Source of the DNA: Rickettsiales bacterium
GTDB lineage: Bacteria > Pseudomonadota > Alphaproteobacteria > Rickettsiales > JABIRX01
Reading direction: 5' to 3'
DNA length: 35,429 bases
Assembly: GCA_018659145.1 (NCBI GenBank)
Contig: JABJNB010000055.1
Location: 1 to 35,429, forward strand
A program made the translations under genes and the position numbers. The number at the start of each line of letters is the position of its first letter. Position 1 is the stretch's first letter. Of the stretch, positions 17,663 through 29,111 are shown in pieces. The notes beneath the pieces were generated by a model. It was not told where the DNA came from. It searched no databases and worked only from the letters and a program-made list of their open reading frames with translations.

Positions 17663-17663
17663 T

Positions 17664-18935
17664 ATGGTATTAAAAAAAGAAGATAGAATTTTTACTAACT
17701 TATATGGCTTTGAAGATACTTCGCTTGCAAGTTCTAAGGGGCGTGGGGATTGGAAAGATACTAAAGACTTTATAGCCAAAGGGTCAGAATGGTTGATCAA
17801 AGAAGTTAAGGCCTCGGGACTTAGGGGTCGTGGTGGGGCTGGATTTTCTGCGGGCATGAAATGGTCTTTCATGCCTAAAGGTGGTGATAAACCATCCTAT
17901 CTTGTTGTTAATGCTGATGAATCTGAGCCTGGAACTTGTAAAGATCGTGAGATTATCCGTCATGAGCCACATAAGATTGTTGAAGGATCATTTTTGGCTT
18001 CAAGAGCAATAGGTGCTAATACTTGTTACATTTATATTCGTGGTGAATATTATAATGAATATGTGGTGCTCCAAAAAGCGATTGATGAAGCTTACGCAGA
18101 TGGTTTGGTTGGAAAGAATGCTTGTGGATCTGGTTTTGATTTTGACATTTATATTCAGCGTGGAGCTGGTGCGTATATTTGTGGTGAGGAGACTGCAATG
18201 TTAAATAGTTTGGAAGGCAAGATTGGGCAGCCAAGATTAAAGCCTCCTTTCCCAGCGATGTCTGGTTTGTATGGAATGCCAACCACTATTAATAACATTG
18301 AAACAATAGCCGTAGTGCCAACAATTTTACGCCGCGGAGCTATTTGGTTTGCTGGTCTTGGTAAGGAAAATAATACAGGAACAAAAGTATTCTGTATTTC
18401 CGGTCATGTGAATAAACCATGTAATGTTGAAGAAGAAATGGGTATTCCTCTTAAGGACTTGATTGAGACTCATGCTGGTGGTGTTATTGGTGGTTGGGAT
18501 AATTTACTTGCTATTATTCCTGGAGGATCGTCAGTACAATTATTGCCAAAAGACATTTGTGATGATGTTCATATGGATTTTGATAGTTTGAGAAGTCATC
18601 AATCAGGGCTTGGTACAGCTGGCGTAATTGTGATGAATAAATCAACGGATATCATTGCTGCGATAGCTAGGTTGTCCGAGTTCTATAAAGTTGAATCATG
18701 TGGGCAATGCACTCCATGTCGTGAAGGTACGGGATGGATTGCTAGGATTATGCGTCGTTTGGTAACGGGTGATGCTAGAGAAGAGGAAATAGATCAGTTG
18801 TTTAAAATTACTAAGCAGATCGAAGGTCATACTATTTGCGCTCTAGGTGATGCTGCGGCATGGCCAGTGCAAGGCTTGATTAGGCACTTTAGACCTCTGA
18901 TAGTTGAGAGAATACAAAATCGCTTAAAAACATAA
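17664..18935 (+). CDS. nuoF: NADH-quinone oxidoreductase subunit F
   Basis: NuoF is the 51-kDa subunit that oxidises NADH through FMN and holds cluster N3. In the 423-residue product the NADH/FMN region is [16 protein letters not shown] (residues 52-67) with [14 protein letters not shown]. The [4Fe-4S] ligands are Cys346, Cys349 and Cys352 ([14 protein letters not shown]) and Cys392 ([12 protein letters not shown]). All catalytic elements are present. Confidence 0.98.
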   Translation: MVLKKEDRIFTNLYGFEDTSLASSKGRGDWKDTKDFIAKGSEWLIKEVKASGLRGRGGAGFSAGMKWSFMPKGGDKPSYLVVNADESEPGTCKDREIIRHEPHKIVEGSFLASRAIGANTCYIYIRGEYYNEYVVLQKAIDEAYADGLVGKNACGSGFDFDIYIQRGAGAYICGEETAMLNSLEGKIGQPRLKPPFPAMSGLYGMPTTINNIETIAVVPTILRRGAIWFAGLGKENNTGTKVFCISGHVNKPCNVEEEMGIPLKDLIETHAGGVIGGWDNLLAIIPGGSSVQLLPKDICDDVHMDFDSLRSHQSGLGTAGVIVMNKSTDIIAAIARLSEFYKVESCGQCTPCREGTGWIARIMRRLVTGDAREEEIDQLFKITKQIEGHTICALGDAAAWPVQGLIRHFRPLIVERIQNRLKT

Positions 18936-18936
18936 G

Positions 18937-20997
18937 ATGGAAAATAAGGTTACTATTACAGTTAATGACGTAGATCATGAAGTGCCAAGCGGGATTACTC
19001 TGATACAGGCACTTGAATATGCTGGTCATGAAATTCCAAGATTTTGCTATCATGATCGTTTATCAATTGCTGGTAATTGTCGTATGTGTTTAGTTGAGAT
19101 GATTGGTGGTCCGCCAAAGCCATTAGCATCATGCGCTGCATCTGTCTCAGATGGTATGAAAATTCGGACTGATTCTGAGATGGTAAAAAAAGCTCGTGAA
19201 GGAGTTATGGAATTTTTACTTATCAATCATCCGTTGGATTGTCCTATTTGTGATCAGGGTGGTGAATGTGATTTGCAAGATCAAGCATTGAATTATGGTA
19301 AAAATGTTAGTAATTACAAAGAGATAAAACGTGCGGTAGCTAATAAAGAATTTGGACCTTTGATTAGTACTAATATGACTAGATGTATTCATTGCACTAG
19401 GTGTATTAGATTTGCTGAAGAAGTGGCTGGGACTTCTGACCTTGGTAGCATCGGTAGAGGGGAGGATATGGAAGTATCTACTTACGTTAGTAAAACTATA
19501 GCTTCTGAGATGTCAGGCAATATGATTGACCTTTGTCCTGTGGGGGCATTAACTTCAAAGCCATATGCTTTTGCAGCTAGGCCATGGGAATTGATAAAAA
19601 CTGAATCAATAGATGTGCATGATGCTTGTGGTTCTAACATCCGTATTGATAGCATGGGTAGTGAGGTTGTAAGGATTTTGCCTGTGTTAAATGAGGATAT
19701 CAATGAAGAGTGGATTAGTGATAAAACTAGATTTGCGTATGATGGGTTATTGCAGCAAAGATTAGACAGACCTTATGTAAAAGTGGATGGTAAGTTTGAA
19801 GAAATATCCTGGGAGAAAGTGATGCAGGTTATAGCTGAAAATATTAAAGCAGAAAGTAGCAAGAAATCTAGTAAAGTTGCAGCCCTGGCTGGTGATTTAG
19901 CGGATGTAGAATCTGTATATTTATTGAAGAACGTAATGCAGCATTTAGGTAGCTCTAATTATGATTGCAGGCCACCACATTCTGTGATGAAAATGGATAA
20001 TAGGTCTGATTATTTGTTAAATACAGAAATTCGTGATATTGAGAAAGCTGATCTATGTTTATTAATAGGAGTGAATCCTCGGGTTGAAGCGGCTATCATT
20101 AATAGCCGTATTTTAAAAGCTGTAAATCATAATAATTGTGTTGTTGGTTATGTTGGTGATGCTGTAGATTTAAATTATCCTTATATTGATTTAGGCCAAA
20201 ATAGTACGGTATTGGAAGCTATTGCATCAGGTGAGCATGAATTTAATAGTAAGTTAAAGCAGGCAAAAAATCCTATTATTATTTTAGGTGAAGGCGCCTT
20301 GTGTCGCCAGGATAGTAATGCTATTATGAAATTTGCTAAAATAATTGCAGAGAATTATAATATAATTTCTGATGATGTTTGTAATTTTAATATCTTGCAA
20401 AACGCAGCAAGTAGGGTTGGTGCGTTAGATGTTGGCTTTTATCCTGATAAATCAGGATTAGATACGTCTGATATATTGAGGTTGGGTGAGAGTGGAGATA
20501 TAAGTTTGTTATTCTTGCTTGGGTATGATCATGCTGATGTTGCGAAAGTAAAAAATGCTATCACTATCTACATAGGCTCTCATGGAGATGTTGGTGCTCA
20601 AAATGCTGATATTATTTTACCAGCTACGGCTTATACGGAGAAAAATGCTTTATATGTAAATGCAGAAGGTAGGGTTCAAAATACTGTAAAAGCAGTTCCA
20701 TCCATTGGTGAGGCGAAAGAAGATTGGCAGATTCTTAATGATATTTTAGCATCCCTAACAGGGAAATCTTACTCTAGTCAAAAGGGATTGTACGAAGATC
20801 TGTACGCGCAGTATCCACATTTAGCTAACAGGGATGCTGTGTCTAAAGATTTAAAAATATCGAGTTATGTAGGTCAGTTATCTAATCAAGCTATGAAGCA
20901 TTTTGTTGCTAATTATTATATGACTAATCCTATTACTAGGGCATCTAGCATTATGGCGAAATGTGCTAAAGAATTTATACATAATAAAGCAAAATGA
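18937..20997 (+). CDS. nuoG: NADH-quinone oxidoreductase subunit G
   Basis: NuoG is the 75-kDa iron-sulphur subunit. The N-terminal part holds [2Fe-2S] N1b (Cys37, Cys48, Cys51, Cys66), N5 (His98, Cys102, Cys105, Cys111) and N4 (Cys150, Cys153, Cys156, Cys200). No extra N7 motif was seen, as expected for this lineage. The C-terminal two thirds is a molybdopterin-oxidoreductase-like domain without a cofactor. At 686 residues the length is close to mitochondrial and alphaproteobacterial relatives. The last four bases overlap the nuoH start (ATGA). Confidence 0.97.
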   Translation: MENKVTITVNDVDHEVPSGITLIQALEYAGHEIPRFCYHDRLSIAGNCRMCLVEMIGGPPKPLASCAASVSDGMKIRTDSEMVKKAREGVMEFLLINHPLDCPICDQGGECDLQDQALNYGKNVSNYKEIKRAVANKEFGPLISTNMTRCIHCTRCIRFAEEVAGTSDLGSIGRGEDMEVSTYVSKTIASEMSGNMIDLCPVGALTSKPYAFAARPWELIKTESIDVHDACGSNIRIDSMGSEVVRILPVLNEDINEEWISDKTRFAYDGLLQQRLDRPYVKVDGKFEEISWEKVMQVIAENIKAESSKKSSKVAALAGDLADVESVYLLKNVMQHLGSSNYDCRPPHSVMKMDNRSDYLLNTEIRDIEKADLCLLIGVNPRVEAAIINSRILKAVNHNNCVVGYVGDAVDLNYPYIDLGQNSTVLEAIASGEHEFNSKLKQAKNPIIILGEGALCRQDSNAIMKFAKIIAENYNIISDDVCNFNILQNAASRVGALDVGFYPDKSGLDTSDILRLGESGDISLLFLLGYDHADVAKVKNAITIYIGSHGDVGAQNADIILPATAYTEKNALYVNAEGRVQNTVKAVPSIGEAKEDWQILNDILASLTGKSYSSQKGLYEDLYAQYPHLANRDAVSKDLKISSYVGQLSNQAMKHFVANYYMTNPITRASSIMAKCAKEFIHNKAK

Positions 20998-21989
20998 TAA
21001 ATTTAGATTTTATAATCACAAATATATTCAAAATATTACTCATTGTTATGCCATTGATAGGGGTGGTTGCATTTTTAACTTATTTTGAAAGAAAGATTAT
21101 TGCGGCAATGCAGCTAAGACGAGGGCCAAATGTTGTTGGACCTTTTGGCTTGTTTCAGCCTATAGCAGATGGTATGAAGTTGTTATTTAAGGAGCCTATT
21201 ATTCCTTACGGGGCTAATAAAATACTCTTCTTACTAGCGCCGGTTGTTACATATAGCTTAGCGTTGATGGGTTGGGCGGTAATACCATTCTCAGAGAGTT
21301 TTGTGATTGCTGATATTAATGTTGGGATTTTATATATTTTGGCAATCTCGTCTTTGGGTGTGTATGGAGTTATTATGGCTGGTTGGGCTAGTAATTCTAA
21401 ATATGCTTTACTTGGTGCGGTTCGCTCATCCGCGCAGATGATTTCATATGAAGTCTCAATTGGTATTATTATAGCAAATGTGATTTTGATGTCAGGCTCT
21501 TTTAATCTATCTGAGATAGTTTTGGCGCAGCAAGATATGTGGTATGTGGTGCCGTTATTTCCTATGTTTATTTTATTTTTCATCTCTACTTTGGCAGAGA
21601 CTAATCGTCATCCCTTTGATCTTCCAGAGGCTGAGGCTGAACTTGTTGCCGGTTATAATGTTGAGTATTCTTCAATGCCATTTGCTTTATTTTTCTTGGG
21701 CGAATATGCTAATATGATTTTAATGTGCTCACTTACTGCCATCTTGTTTTTAGGTGGTTGGTTACCACCAATGGATATCCCAATATTCAATAGCCTACCA
21801 GGGCAATTCTGGCTTTTCTTAAAAGTTTCAATCTTGATATTTGTATTTGTTTGGGTTAGAGCTACCATCCCAAGATATCGTTATGATCAGTTAATGAGAC
21901 TTGGTTGGAAGGTATTTTTACCTTTATCGTTATTTTGGTTATTCTTAACGGCGACTTATTTAGTAATATTTGATAAATTAGCATATTAA
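20994..21989 (+). CDS. nuoH: NADH-quinone oxidoreductase subunit H
   Basis: NuoH is the ND1 homologue, linking the quinone site to the proton channels. The 331-residue protein has about eight membrane segments. Diagnostic loops are [21 protein letters not shown], which matches the family, and [21 protein letters not shown] with the acidic residues of the quinone chamber. Its ATG overlaps the nuoG stop by four bases. Confidence 0.97.
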   Translation: MINLDFIITNIFKILLIVMPLIGVVAFLTYFERKIIAAMQLRRGPNVVGPFGLFQPIADGMKLLFKEPIIPYGANKILFLLAPVVTYSLALMGWAVIPFSESFVIADINVGILYILAISSLGVYGVIMAGWASNSKYALLGAVRSSAQMISYEVSIGIIIANVILMSGSFNLSEIVLAQQDMWYVVPLFPMFILFFISTLAETNRHPFDLPEAEAELVAGYNVEYSSMPFALFFLGEYANMILMCSLTAILFLGGWLPPMDIPIFNSLPGQFWLFLKVSILIFVFVWVRATIPRYRYDQLMRLGWKVFLPLSLFWLFLTATYLVIFDKLAY

Positions 21990-21991
21990 CC

Positions 21992-22471
21992 ATGAAAGCA
22001 TTACTTAAGAGTTTATTATTAAAAGAGTTTCTATCTGGGATGTTCAAGACATATATTTTTATGTTTCGGCGCAAAGTGACGATTAACTATCCTTTTGAAA
22101 AAGGTCCTCTTAGTCCAAGATTTCGAGGTGAGCACGCTCTTCGTCGTTATCCAAATGGAGAGGAGAGATGTATTGCTTGTAAATTATGTGAGGCTATTTG
22201 CCCAGCTCAGGCTATTACTATTAAATCGGAGGAGCGCGAGGATGGATCTCGCAAAACTACGCAATATGATATCGATATGACGAAATGTATTTTTTGTGGG
22301 TTATGTCAAGAAGCATGTCCTGTGGATGCTATTGTGGAAGGTCCTAATTTTGAATATGCTACTCAAACTCGCGAGGAATTGTTATATAATAAGCAAAAGC
22401 TGCTGGATAATGGTGATAGGTGGGAAGAAGCTTTGAGTAAAAATATAGAAACAGATTCAACATATAGATAA
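21992..22471 (+). CDS. nuoI: NADH-quinone oxidoreductase subunit I
   Basis: NuoI carries the two [4Fe-4S] clusters N6a and N6b. In the 159-residue product the ligands form two CxxCxxCxxxCP motifs: Cys60, 63, 66 and 70 ([12 protein letters not shown]), and Cys99, 102, 105 and 109 ([12 protein letters not shown]). The region after [10 protein letters not shown] is typical of alphaproteobacterial NuoI. The stop shares one base with the nuoJ start. Confidence 0.98.
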   Translation: MKALLKSLLLKEFLSGMFKTYIFMFRRKVTINYPFEKGPLSPRFRGEHALRRYPNGEERCIACKLCEAICPAQAITIKSEEREDGSRKTTQYDIDMTKCIFCGLCQEACPVDAIVEGPNFEYATQTREELLYNKQKLLDNGDRWEEALSKNIETDSTYR

Positions 22472-23088
22472 TGGTTATAGATTTTGCATTTTACTTATTT
22501 TCAGGAGTTTTGATTTTATCATCTTTGGCGGTGATCTTATCGCGTAATCCTATTTACTCCGTATTATTTTTGATTTTGGCCTTCTTTAATAGTAGTGGCT
22601 TATTTTTATTGGCCAATGCTGAGTTTCTAGCGATGCTATTAGTTATTGTTTATGTGGGTGCTGTGGCGTTATTATTCCTATTTGTGATTATGATGCTCAA
22701 CATTGATTATCAGAAAATGGATAAGGAGATTTTTAGTTATTTACCGCTAGGTATTGTGGTAGTGTTGATATTATTCTTTGAGATAATAGTTGTAATGAAT
22801 TCAGTTGAAATATTGCAAGCGGGTGAGTCTGTTTTAAATATATCTAAACGATATCTCATCAACCAAGATGAAACTAATACTTATCAAATCGGCAAGATAT
22901 TATATACGGAGTTCTTTCTGCATTTTCAATTGGCCGCTTTAATTCTTTTGGTGGCTATGATTGGTTCTGTGGTTTTGGCTCATAGAAAAAGAGATGGGTT
23001 AAAACGTCAGGTTATCGCAAAGCAAGTGTCACGAAAGCGTAGTGATAGTGTAAAAGTTGTTAAAATATTATCGCATAAAGGTATATGA
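22471..23088 (+). CDS. nuoJ: NADH-quinone oxidoreductase subunit J
   Basis: NuoJ is the ND6 homologue, a membrane subunit at the junction with the quinone module. The 205-residue product has five hydrophobic segments and the conserved [20 protein letters not shown] helix containing the pi-bulge region. A basic tail of about 30 residues (RKRDGLKRQ onward) extends beyond the last helix. It overlaps nuoK by four bases. Confidence 0.95.
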   Translation: MVIDFAFYLFSGVLILSSLAVILSRNPIYSVLFLILAFFNSSGLFLLANAEFLAMLLVIVYVGAVALLFLFVIMMLNIDYQKMDKEIFSYLPLGIVVVLILFFEIIVVMNSVEILQAGESVLNISKRYLINQDETNTYQIGKILYTEFFLHFQLAALILLVAMIGSVVLAHRKRDGLKRQVIAKQVSRKRSDSVKVVKILSHKGI

Positions 23089-23432
23089 GCATGGATATGG
23101 TAGATAGCAGTATTGATCAAGTTGGTGTAATTTCAATGGGAGATTTTTTAGTCGTCAGCACGATTGTTTTTACAATCGGTGTTTGTGGGATTTTCTTAAA
23201 TCGTAAAAATATTATTACGTTACTTATGTCGATTGAGTTGATGCTCATAGCAGTAAATCTTAATTTTGTAGTATTCTCTAATATGTTAGGTGAATTAAGT
23301 GGTCAGATTTTTGTTATGTTTATTTTAACAACTGCAGCAGCAGAAATTGCGATTGGCCTTGCTATCCTCATTGTGTATTTTAGGCATGCCGGTGAGATAG
23401 AGATAGGCAAACTTAACATCTTGAAGGGTTAA
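23085..23432 (+). CDS. nuoK: NADH-quinone oxidoreductase subunit K
   Basis: NuoK is the ND4L homologue with three membrane helices and buried glutamates used in proton transfer ([12 protein letters not shown], and [13 protein letters not shown]). From ATG 23085 the protein has 115 residues, slightly long. An internal ATG at 23136 would give about 98 residues, the common size. The first ATG has AAAGG at a good distance and an ATGA overlap with nuoJ, so I keep it. Confidence 0.95.
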   Translation: MSMDMVDSSIDQVGVISMGDFLVVSTIVFTIGVCGIFLNRKNIITLLMSIELMLIAVNLNFVVFSNMLGELSGQIFVMFILTTAAAEIAIGLAILIVYFRHAGEIEIGKLNILKG

Positions 23433-23433
23433 A

Positions 23434-25359
23434 ATGAATTCAATTTTAATTCTAACGCTACCTTTAATTAGTTGTTTTGTTGCGAGTTTATTTGCGATAA
23501 AGGACAACAAGAAATTAATACATTATATTTGCTCTAGTTTATTGTTATTTGCGGCTGTGTTAGCTTTTATAGATTTTGTAACTTTGGCTAATGGCAAGTT
23601 AGAATATCAAAATATTGTGCTATTTAAGTGGATAGCTTTGGCTGATCTTGATTTGTTCTGGCACATTAAGCGGGATTCATTGACTGTCATGATGAATTTG
23701 GTGGTGACAACAGTCTCGGCTGTAGTGCATTTTTATTCGATAGGTTACATGTATGATGATAAGCGGGTTAATCGTTTTATGGCATATTTATCATTGTTTA
23801 CTTTTTTTATGCTGTTGCTTGTCGCATCGGAAACTATCATTCAGCTTTTTGTGGGTTGGGAAGGAGTTGGTGTTTGTTCGTATCTTTTGATTGGTTTTTG
23901 GTATAAGAAGGAATCAGCAAATGCTGCAGCAATGAAAGCTTTCATTGTTAATAGAGTTGGTGATTTTGCATTCTTGATAGGAATTATAGGGCTTTATAAT
24001 TTATTTGGCACGACGTCTTTAGAGACAATCTTTAGTATGGCGGAGCTTAAGTCAAATGAGATGATTACCTTTTTTGGTTATTCATTTAAATATTTAGATT
24101 TCATTTGTATCATGTTGTTTATAGGTTGTATGGGTAAATCTGCTCAGCTAGGTTTGCATACATGGCTTCCGGATGCAATGGAAGGGCCAACTCCTGTTTC
24201 CGCTTTGATTCATGCGGCTACTATGGTGACAGCTGGAGTGTTTTTGATTGTTAGATGTTCGCCACTATACGAGTTATCGCAAGTAAGTTTAGATATGATT
24301 ACTTTGGTTGGGGCTCTTACATGTTTGTTTGCAGCTACTGTGGCGGTTGTGCAAAATGATATTAAAAAAGTAATAGCATACTCTACTTGTTCACAATTGG
24401 GTTATATGTTTTTTGCTTGTGGAGTATCTGCTTATCATGCAGGTATATTTCATCTATTTACGCATGCTTTTTTTAAGGCTCTGTTATTCTTAGTCGCGGG
24501 CAATATTATTGTTGCACTTCACCACCAACAAGATATCCGTAAAATGGGAGCTCTTTGGAAAAAATTACCAATCACTTATCTAATGTTTCTCGTTGGCACT
24601 ATTGCTATTTCCGGGATACCGCCTTTTGCAGGATTCTTTTCTAAAGAATTGATTCTAGAATCTGCGTATATTTCTGATGGTAGATTTAGTAACTTTGCTT
24701 ATGTGATAGGGTCATTTGTAGCAATGCTTACGGCATTTTATAGCTTTAGATTGTTTTTTGTAGTGTTTCATGGGGATAATAATCAGGAACATCCAAATGA
24801 CCCATTAGTAAAAATAAATAATATAGTTTTTATACCGTTATTGATTTTAGTCTTAGGAAGTATTTTTAGTGGTTATTTTGTTTATCATAACTTTGATATT
24901 GCATATAACTTAGAAGCTTTTGCCGGTAATATTGTTATGAATGAGAGTGATGAATATTTTGAGAAATTGCATCACATTCCAGCATTTTTTAAACTTTTGC
25001 CTTTGATACTGTCTTTTGTTGGAGCTCTGGCCGCATTTGTAATATATTTTATGCGCCGGGACTCTGTAGTTAAATCATTTATATCTGGTTCACCAAGAAT
25101 ATATAAGTTTTTGGTTAATAAATGGTATTTTGATGAGTTTTATCATCTCATATTCATTGCTCCGTATAAATCCCTATCACGGTTTATGTGGCAGGACATA
25201 GATATTAAAGTTATTGATAATTTTGGTCCAAATGGTTTTGCAAGCACTTCAAGATGGATGGCTAGTCATTTGATTGGATTGCAGAATGGTTATATTTATC
25301 GCTATGCTTTTGTGATGATTGTGGGCGTTGTGTTACTAACCGGATATTTGTATATATAG
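23434..25359 (+). CDS. nuoL: NADH-quinone oxidoreductase subunit L
   Basis: NuoL is the distal proton-pumping subunit (ND5), related to Mrp antiporters. The 641-residue protein has many membrane helices. Key segments are FVGWEGVGVCSYLLIGFW with the essential glutamate of helix 5, MGKSAQLGLHTWLPDAMEGPTP with the pumping lysine, and NDIKKVIAYSTCSQLGYM. The long C-terminal part fits the lateral helix that clamps NuoM and NuoN. Confidence 0.97.
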   Translation: MNSILILTLPLISCFVASLFAIKDNKKLIHYICSSLLLFAAVLAFIDFVTLANGKLEYQNIVLFKWIALADLDLFWHIKRDSLTVMMNLVVTTVSAVVHFYSIGYMYDDKRVNRFMAYLSLFTFFMLLLVASETIIQLFVGWEGVGVCSYLLIGFWYKKESANAAAMKAFIVNRVGDFAFLIGIIGLYNLFGTTSLETIFSMAELKSNEMITFFGYSFKYLDFICIMLFIGCMGKSAQLGLHTWLPDAMEGPTPVSALIHAATMVTAGVFLIVRCSPLYELSQVSLDMITLVGALTCLFAATVAVVQNDIKKVIAYSTCSQLGYMFFACGVSAYHAGIFHLFTHAFFKALLFLVAGNIIVALHHQQDIRKMGALWKKLPITYLMFLVGTIAISGIPPFAGFFSKELILESAYISDGRFSNFAYVIGSFVAMLTAFYSFRLFFVVFHGDNNQEHPNDPLVKINNIVFIPLLILVLGSIFSGYFVYHNFDIAYNLEAFAGNIVMNESDEYFEKLHHIPAFFKLLPLILSFVGALAAFVIYFMRRDSVVKSFISGSPRIYKFLVNKWYFDEFYHLIFIAPYKSLSRFMWQDIDIKVIDNFGPNGFASTSRWMASHLIGLQNGYIYRYAFVMIVGVVLLTGYLYI

Positions 25360-25364
25360 AGATT

Positions 25365-26864
25365 ATGTTGAATTCTTTTCCTGTTTTAACAACCTTACTT
25401 TTTATACCTCTTTTTGGGGCGTTCTTCATTTTTGTGTTTATAAAGTCTAGTCACAAGGCCTCAGATCAAAACTTATTTGCTATGGGGTTATGGATTAGCT
25501 TCATTACTTTTTTATTGAACGTAGTTTTATTGTTTAATTATGATTTTGCTAATAGCGGACTACAATTTGTTGAGCAATATAATTGGATAGAAGCTTATAA
25601 TATTACTTATAAAGTTGGTGTGGATGGGTTGTCTGTTTTCTTTATTTTGCTGACGACATTACTTACACCACTTTGTATTTTGATTTCTAAAGATTCTATT
25701 AAATCTAGGTTAAAAGAATATATTATATTGTTTTTGATGTTGGAGAGTTTTGTGATAGGAACTTTTGCAGCCTTGGATTTGGTTGTGTTTTATTTATTTT
25801 TTGAATTGACGCTGATACCAATGTTTTTGATTATAGGGATATGGGGTGGTGAGAATAGAATTTATGCAACTTTTAAATTCTTTCTTTATACATTAGCTGG
25901 ATCTATTTTTTTTCTGATCGCAATAATTTACATTATTAATGTTGCTCATACATCGGATGTTAATGCATTGGCAAAAATACTTCCAACACTTTTGAGTTTT
26001 GACCAGCAGAAATATCTATGGTTGGCGTTATTTTTCGCATTTGCAATTAAGATCCCTATGTGGCCGGTGCATACATGGCTGCCTGATGCTCACGTTCAAG
26101 CGCCAACAGCTGGATCTGTAATGTTAGCTGGAGTACTAATTAAACTTGGCGCGTATGCGATGCTGAGGTTCTTATTGCCATTTTTCCCGCAAGCATCAAT
26201 TCATTTTCAGGATTTTGTGTTGATTTTAGGGGTTATTGCAATCGTTTATACGTCAATTGTAGCATTGATGCAGGATGACATGAAAAAACTAATTGCTTAC
26301 TCTTCAGTTGCACATATGGGCTATGTTGTCGTTGGGATTTTCTCTTTTAATAGTTATGGAATCAATGGAGCTATAGTGCAAATGATTAGTCATGGAATTA
26401 TATCAGCTGCATTATTTATACATGTAGGAATTATTTATGATAAGCTACATAGCAAACAGATAATTGATGTTAACGGCATAGCCTCAGTTTTGCCAAAATT
26501 TTCTATATTATTTATTATCTTTGTTATGGGATCCGTTGCGCTTCCTGGTACAAGTGGTTTTGTGGGCGAGTTCCTAGTGCTTCTGGGGCTGTTCCAGGCA
26601 AATAAATTAATAGCTATTATAGCTTGCTTAGGTGTTGTTTTAGGAGCGATTTATATGTTGTGGATGGTAAAGCGAACAGTGATGGGCAAAGTCATTAATG
26701 ATAAAATTAATTATCTTGAGGATATTGATTTAACTCAGATATTGGTACTAAGTATTTTAGCCTTTTTAAGTATCCTGCTCGGTATTTACCCAGTACTTGT
26801 TCTTGATGTTATCAATTCGGGTAGTGAGCAGATTGTAGAATTATATAATGTTTATCAGAATTAA
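25365..26864 (+). CDS. nuoM: NADH-quinone oxidoreductase subunit M
   Basis: NuoM (ND4) is the middle antiporter-like proton pump. The 499-residue protein carries FFELTLIPMFLIIGIWGG with the conserved glutamate, KIPMWPVHTWLPDAHVQAPT with the conserved lysine and histidine, and DDMKKLIAYSSVAHMGYV. It starts 5 bases after the nuoL stop and ends 3 bases before nuoN. Confidence 0.97.
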   Translation: MLNSFPVLTTLLFIPLFGAFFIFVFIKSSHKASDQNLFAMGLWISFITFLLNVVLLFNYDFANSGLQFVEQYNWIEAYNITYKVGVDGLSVFFILLTTLLTPLCILISKDSIKSRLKEYIILFLMLESFVIGTFAALDLVVFYLFFELTLIPMFLIIGIWGGENRIYATFKFFLYTLAGSIFFLIAIIYIINVAHTSDVNALAKILPTLLSFDQQKYLWLALFFAFAIKIPMWPVHTWLPDAHVQAPTAGSVMLAGVLIKLGAYAMLRFLLPFFPQASIHFQDFVLILGVIAIVYTSIVALMQDDMKKLIAYSSVAHMGYVVVGIFSFNSYGINGAIVQMISHGIISAALFIHVGIIYDKLHSKQIIDVNGIASVLPKFSILFIIFVMGSVALPGTSGFVGEFLVLLGLFQANKLIAIIACLGVVLGAIYMLWMVKRTVMGKVINDKINYLEDIDLTQILVLSILAFLSILLGIYPVLVLDVINSGSEQIVELYNVYQN

Positions 26865-26867
26865 GAC

Positions 26868-28343
26868 ATGCTTCATTTAGAGAATTTATTATTATTACCA
26901 TTCGAGCATTTTTTAGTAGCTGAAGTTTTTATTGCTATATCATCCTTAATGCTACTGATTTATGCGGTTATAAAGGGTGATAAGCATAGTAACCAAATAA
27001 GTTGTTATGGAGTTGCAATACTAATCCTAGCAGCCTTTTGTGTTGGTGAATTGGGAGCTGATGGGAGTGGAGTAGATGGTTTTCTTTTGTATTTAAAACA
27101 ACTGATTTGCATATTATCAGCCTTATGCTTGCTGTTATTTATTGGGCATTCACGTTACAACATTCGCAATAGTAGAGCCGAGTTCCCTGTGCTTATTTTA
27201 TTCTCTGTGGTGGGTGCTTTGATATTAATATCCGCGCGAGACTTCTTAAGTTTTTATCTTGGCTTAGAGTTGATGAGTTTTGCTCTGTATATTTTAACTG
27301 CCATTAATCGGGGAAATATCAAATCTCAGGAAGCTGCATTAAAATATTTTGTACTTGGATGTTTATCCTCAGGTTTTATTTTATTTGGAATTAGTATTTT
27401 GTATGGAGTTAGTGGGTCTATTTACTTCTCTGAAATTGCGAATAATATAAACGTGATTGCAGAAGTTAGTAGCATAAATAATGTTGCTCTTATTTTACCA
27501 GTTATATTTATTATAATTGGTCTATTATTTAAGGTTTCAGCCGTACCATTTCATATGTGGGCACCAGATGTATATGAGGGGTCTCCAACACCAGTTACGG
27601 TTTTTATTGCATCAGTTCCTAAGGTTGCGGTATTTATTATTTTCTTTAGGATTTTACAGGAACCATTTGCATCATTGGCATATCATTATGAAAAGATTAT
27701 ATATTTGGTTGCTATGCTGTCTTTGGTTGTTGGGGCGTTAGGTGCGATTAATCAAACTAATTTTAAACGATTGCTTGCTTATAGCGCAATGAATCACGTG
27801 GGATTTATGCTGATAGCTTTAGTACATGTTGATGATGAGTCATTAAAAGCCTTATTGTTATATTTAACCGTTTACAGTGTTGTTGTTATAGGAGCGTTTG
27901 CCTTTTTGATGGTTGTTAAACAAAGTCATTTTTCTAATGATGTGGCTGATAAAAAGCCGCTTGAAGATCTATCGGCTTTATCTGGGTTGTCTAAGCAATC
28001 TCCATATGCTGCATTTGCTATTACAATATTAATGTTGTCGATGGCTGGACTTCCTCCATTTGCTGGTTTTTTTGGAAAATTCTTTATATTTATGGTTGCT
28101 TTAAATAATAGCTTTATTGAGATAGTAATTTTAGGGGCAATAACTACAGTGATTGCTGCTTTTTATTATTTAAGGATAATTAAAATTATTTATTTTGACA
28201 AAGCGACTGAAGAATATATTAAGAAACCAGCATTGGCTACGGTAGTTGTTTTGGTGATTACGGTATTGTTTAATTTATTATTATTTTTAAGCCCGTCAGT
28301 GTTATTAGGGGTAATAGAACAGTCAGCAGCATTTATATTTTAA
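26868..28343 (+). CDS. nuoN: NADH-quinone oxidoreductase subunit N
   Basis: NuoN (ND2) is the proximal antiporter-like subunit. The 491-residue protein has FYLGLELMSFALYIL with the conserved glutamate, KVSAVPFHMWAPDVYEGSPTP, and TNFKRLLAYSAMNHVGFM. It closes a complete set of 14 complex I genes in the order A to N with no inserted accessory frames. birA follows 3 bases later, suggesting continued transcription. Confidence 0.97.
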   Translation: MLHLENLLLLPFEHFLVAEVFIAISSLMLLIYAVIKGDKHSNQISCYGVAILILAAFCVGELGADGSGVDGFLLYLKQLICILSALCLLLFIGHSRYNIRNSRAEFPVLILFSVVGALILISARDFLSFYLGLELMSFALYILTAINRGNIKSQEAALKYFVLGCLSSGFILFGISILYGVSGSIYFSEIANNINVIAEVSSINNVALILPVIFIIIGLLFKVSAVPFHMWAPDVYEGSPTPVTVFIASVPKVAVFIIFFRILQEPFASLAYHYEKIIYLVAMLSLVVGALGAINQTNFKRLLAYSAMNHVGFMLIALVHVDDESLKALLLYLTVYSVVVIGAFAFLMVVKQSHFSNDVADKKPLEDLSALSGLSKQSPYAAFAITILMLSMAGLPPFAGFFGKFFIFMVALNNSFIEIVILGAITTVIAAFYYLRIIKIIYFDKATEEYIKKPALATVVVLVITVLFNLLLFLSPSVLLGVIEQSAAFIF

Positions 28344-28346
28344 ATT

Positions 28347-29111
28347 ATGAGCGCATCGCTTTTCCATTTTGATGAAGTACCTAACGTTATAATTTTCGAT
28401 AAGATAGATTCTACATCGAAAGAATTATCGAGGATGATTAATAATGGTTATGCTGAGCAGGGCGATGTGATCTTGGCGTCGGAACAAACTGATGGTCATG
28501 GAAGGGATGGCCGAAAATGGGAGTCTCAACTAGGGAATTTATTTGCATCGTTTTTATTGGAGCCTAAAATCTCTATTGCTAAATTAAGTTTTGTAAGTTT
28601 CTTGTTGGCTAAAAATGTAATAGAATCTCTGCAAGATGTTGTAGGTGATCGGGCAAAGATTAGTTACAAATGGCCAAATGATATTATGTTGAATAATAAA
28701 AAAATGGGCGGAATTTTGTTGCAAACATATTTAGACCCATCTTCGCATGATTGTAATTATATGATGTGTGGCTTGGGTCTTAATTTAAAGCATCACCCAG
28801 TGCATATTGATAGCGCTGATATATTTCATGAAGTGCAATTAATGTTAGATAAAAATAAATTGCTATATGATGTGTTGCAGAGATTTGATGCGGGGTATCA
28901 GGAGCATTTAAATAGTGATAGGATGTCTGAAATTATTAAATTTCTGAAAAACAATACTAATCTTTTAGGCAAAGAAATAACGGTTAATAGTGGGAACGTG
29001 CAAAAGTCGGGTGTATGTTCTGATATAGATTCTGATGGCAATTTACTACTTGAACTTAGGGGTACAGTGGAGCGAGTTTTATCCGGAGATATAATTAATA
29101 TAGTAGCATGA
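28347..29111 (+). CDS. birA: Biotin--[acetyl-CoA-carboxylase] ligase
   Basis: BirA activates biotin as biotinyl-AMP and attaches it to the carrier protein of acetyl-CoA carboxylase. The 254-residue product has the biotin/ATP-binding loop GHGRDGRKW (residues 50-58) and KWPNDIMLNNKKMGGIL (from residue 108), then a small C-terminal domain. There is no N-terminal helix-turn-helix, so it should be a ligase without repressor function. The place between nuoN and coaX is typical of alphaproteobacteria. Its last four bases overlap coaX (ATGA). Confidence 0.95.
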   Translation: MSASLFHFDEVPNVIIFDKIDSTSKELSRMINNGYAEQGDVILASEQTDGHGRDGRKWESQLGNLFASFLLEPKISIAKLSFVSFLLAKNVIESLQDVVGDRAKISYKWPNDIMLNNKKMGGILLQTYLDPSSHDCNYMMCGLGLNLKHHPVHIDSADIFHEVQLMLDKNKLLYDVLQRFDAGYQEHLNSDRMSEIIKFLKNNTNLLGKEITVNSGNVQKSGVCSDIDSDGNLLLELRGTVERVLSGDIINIVA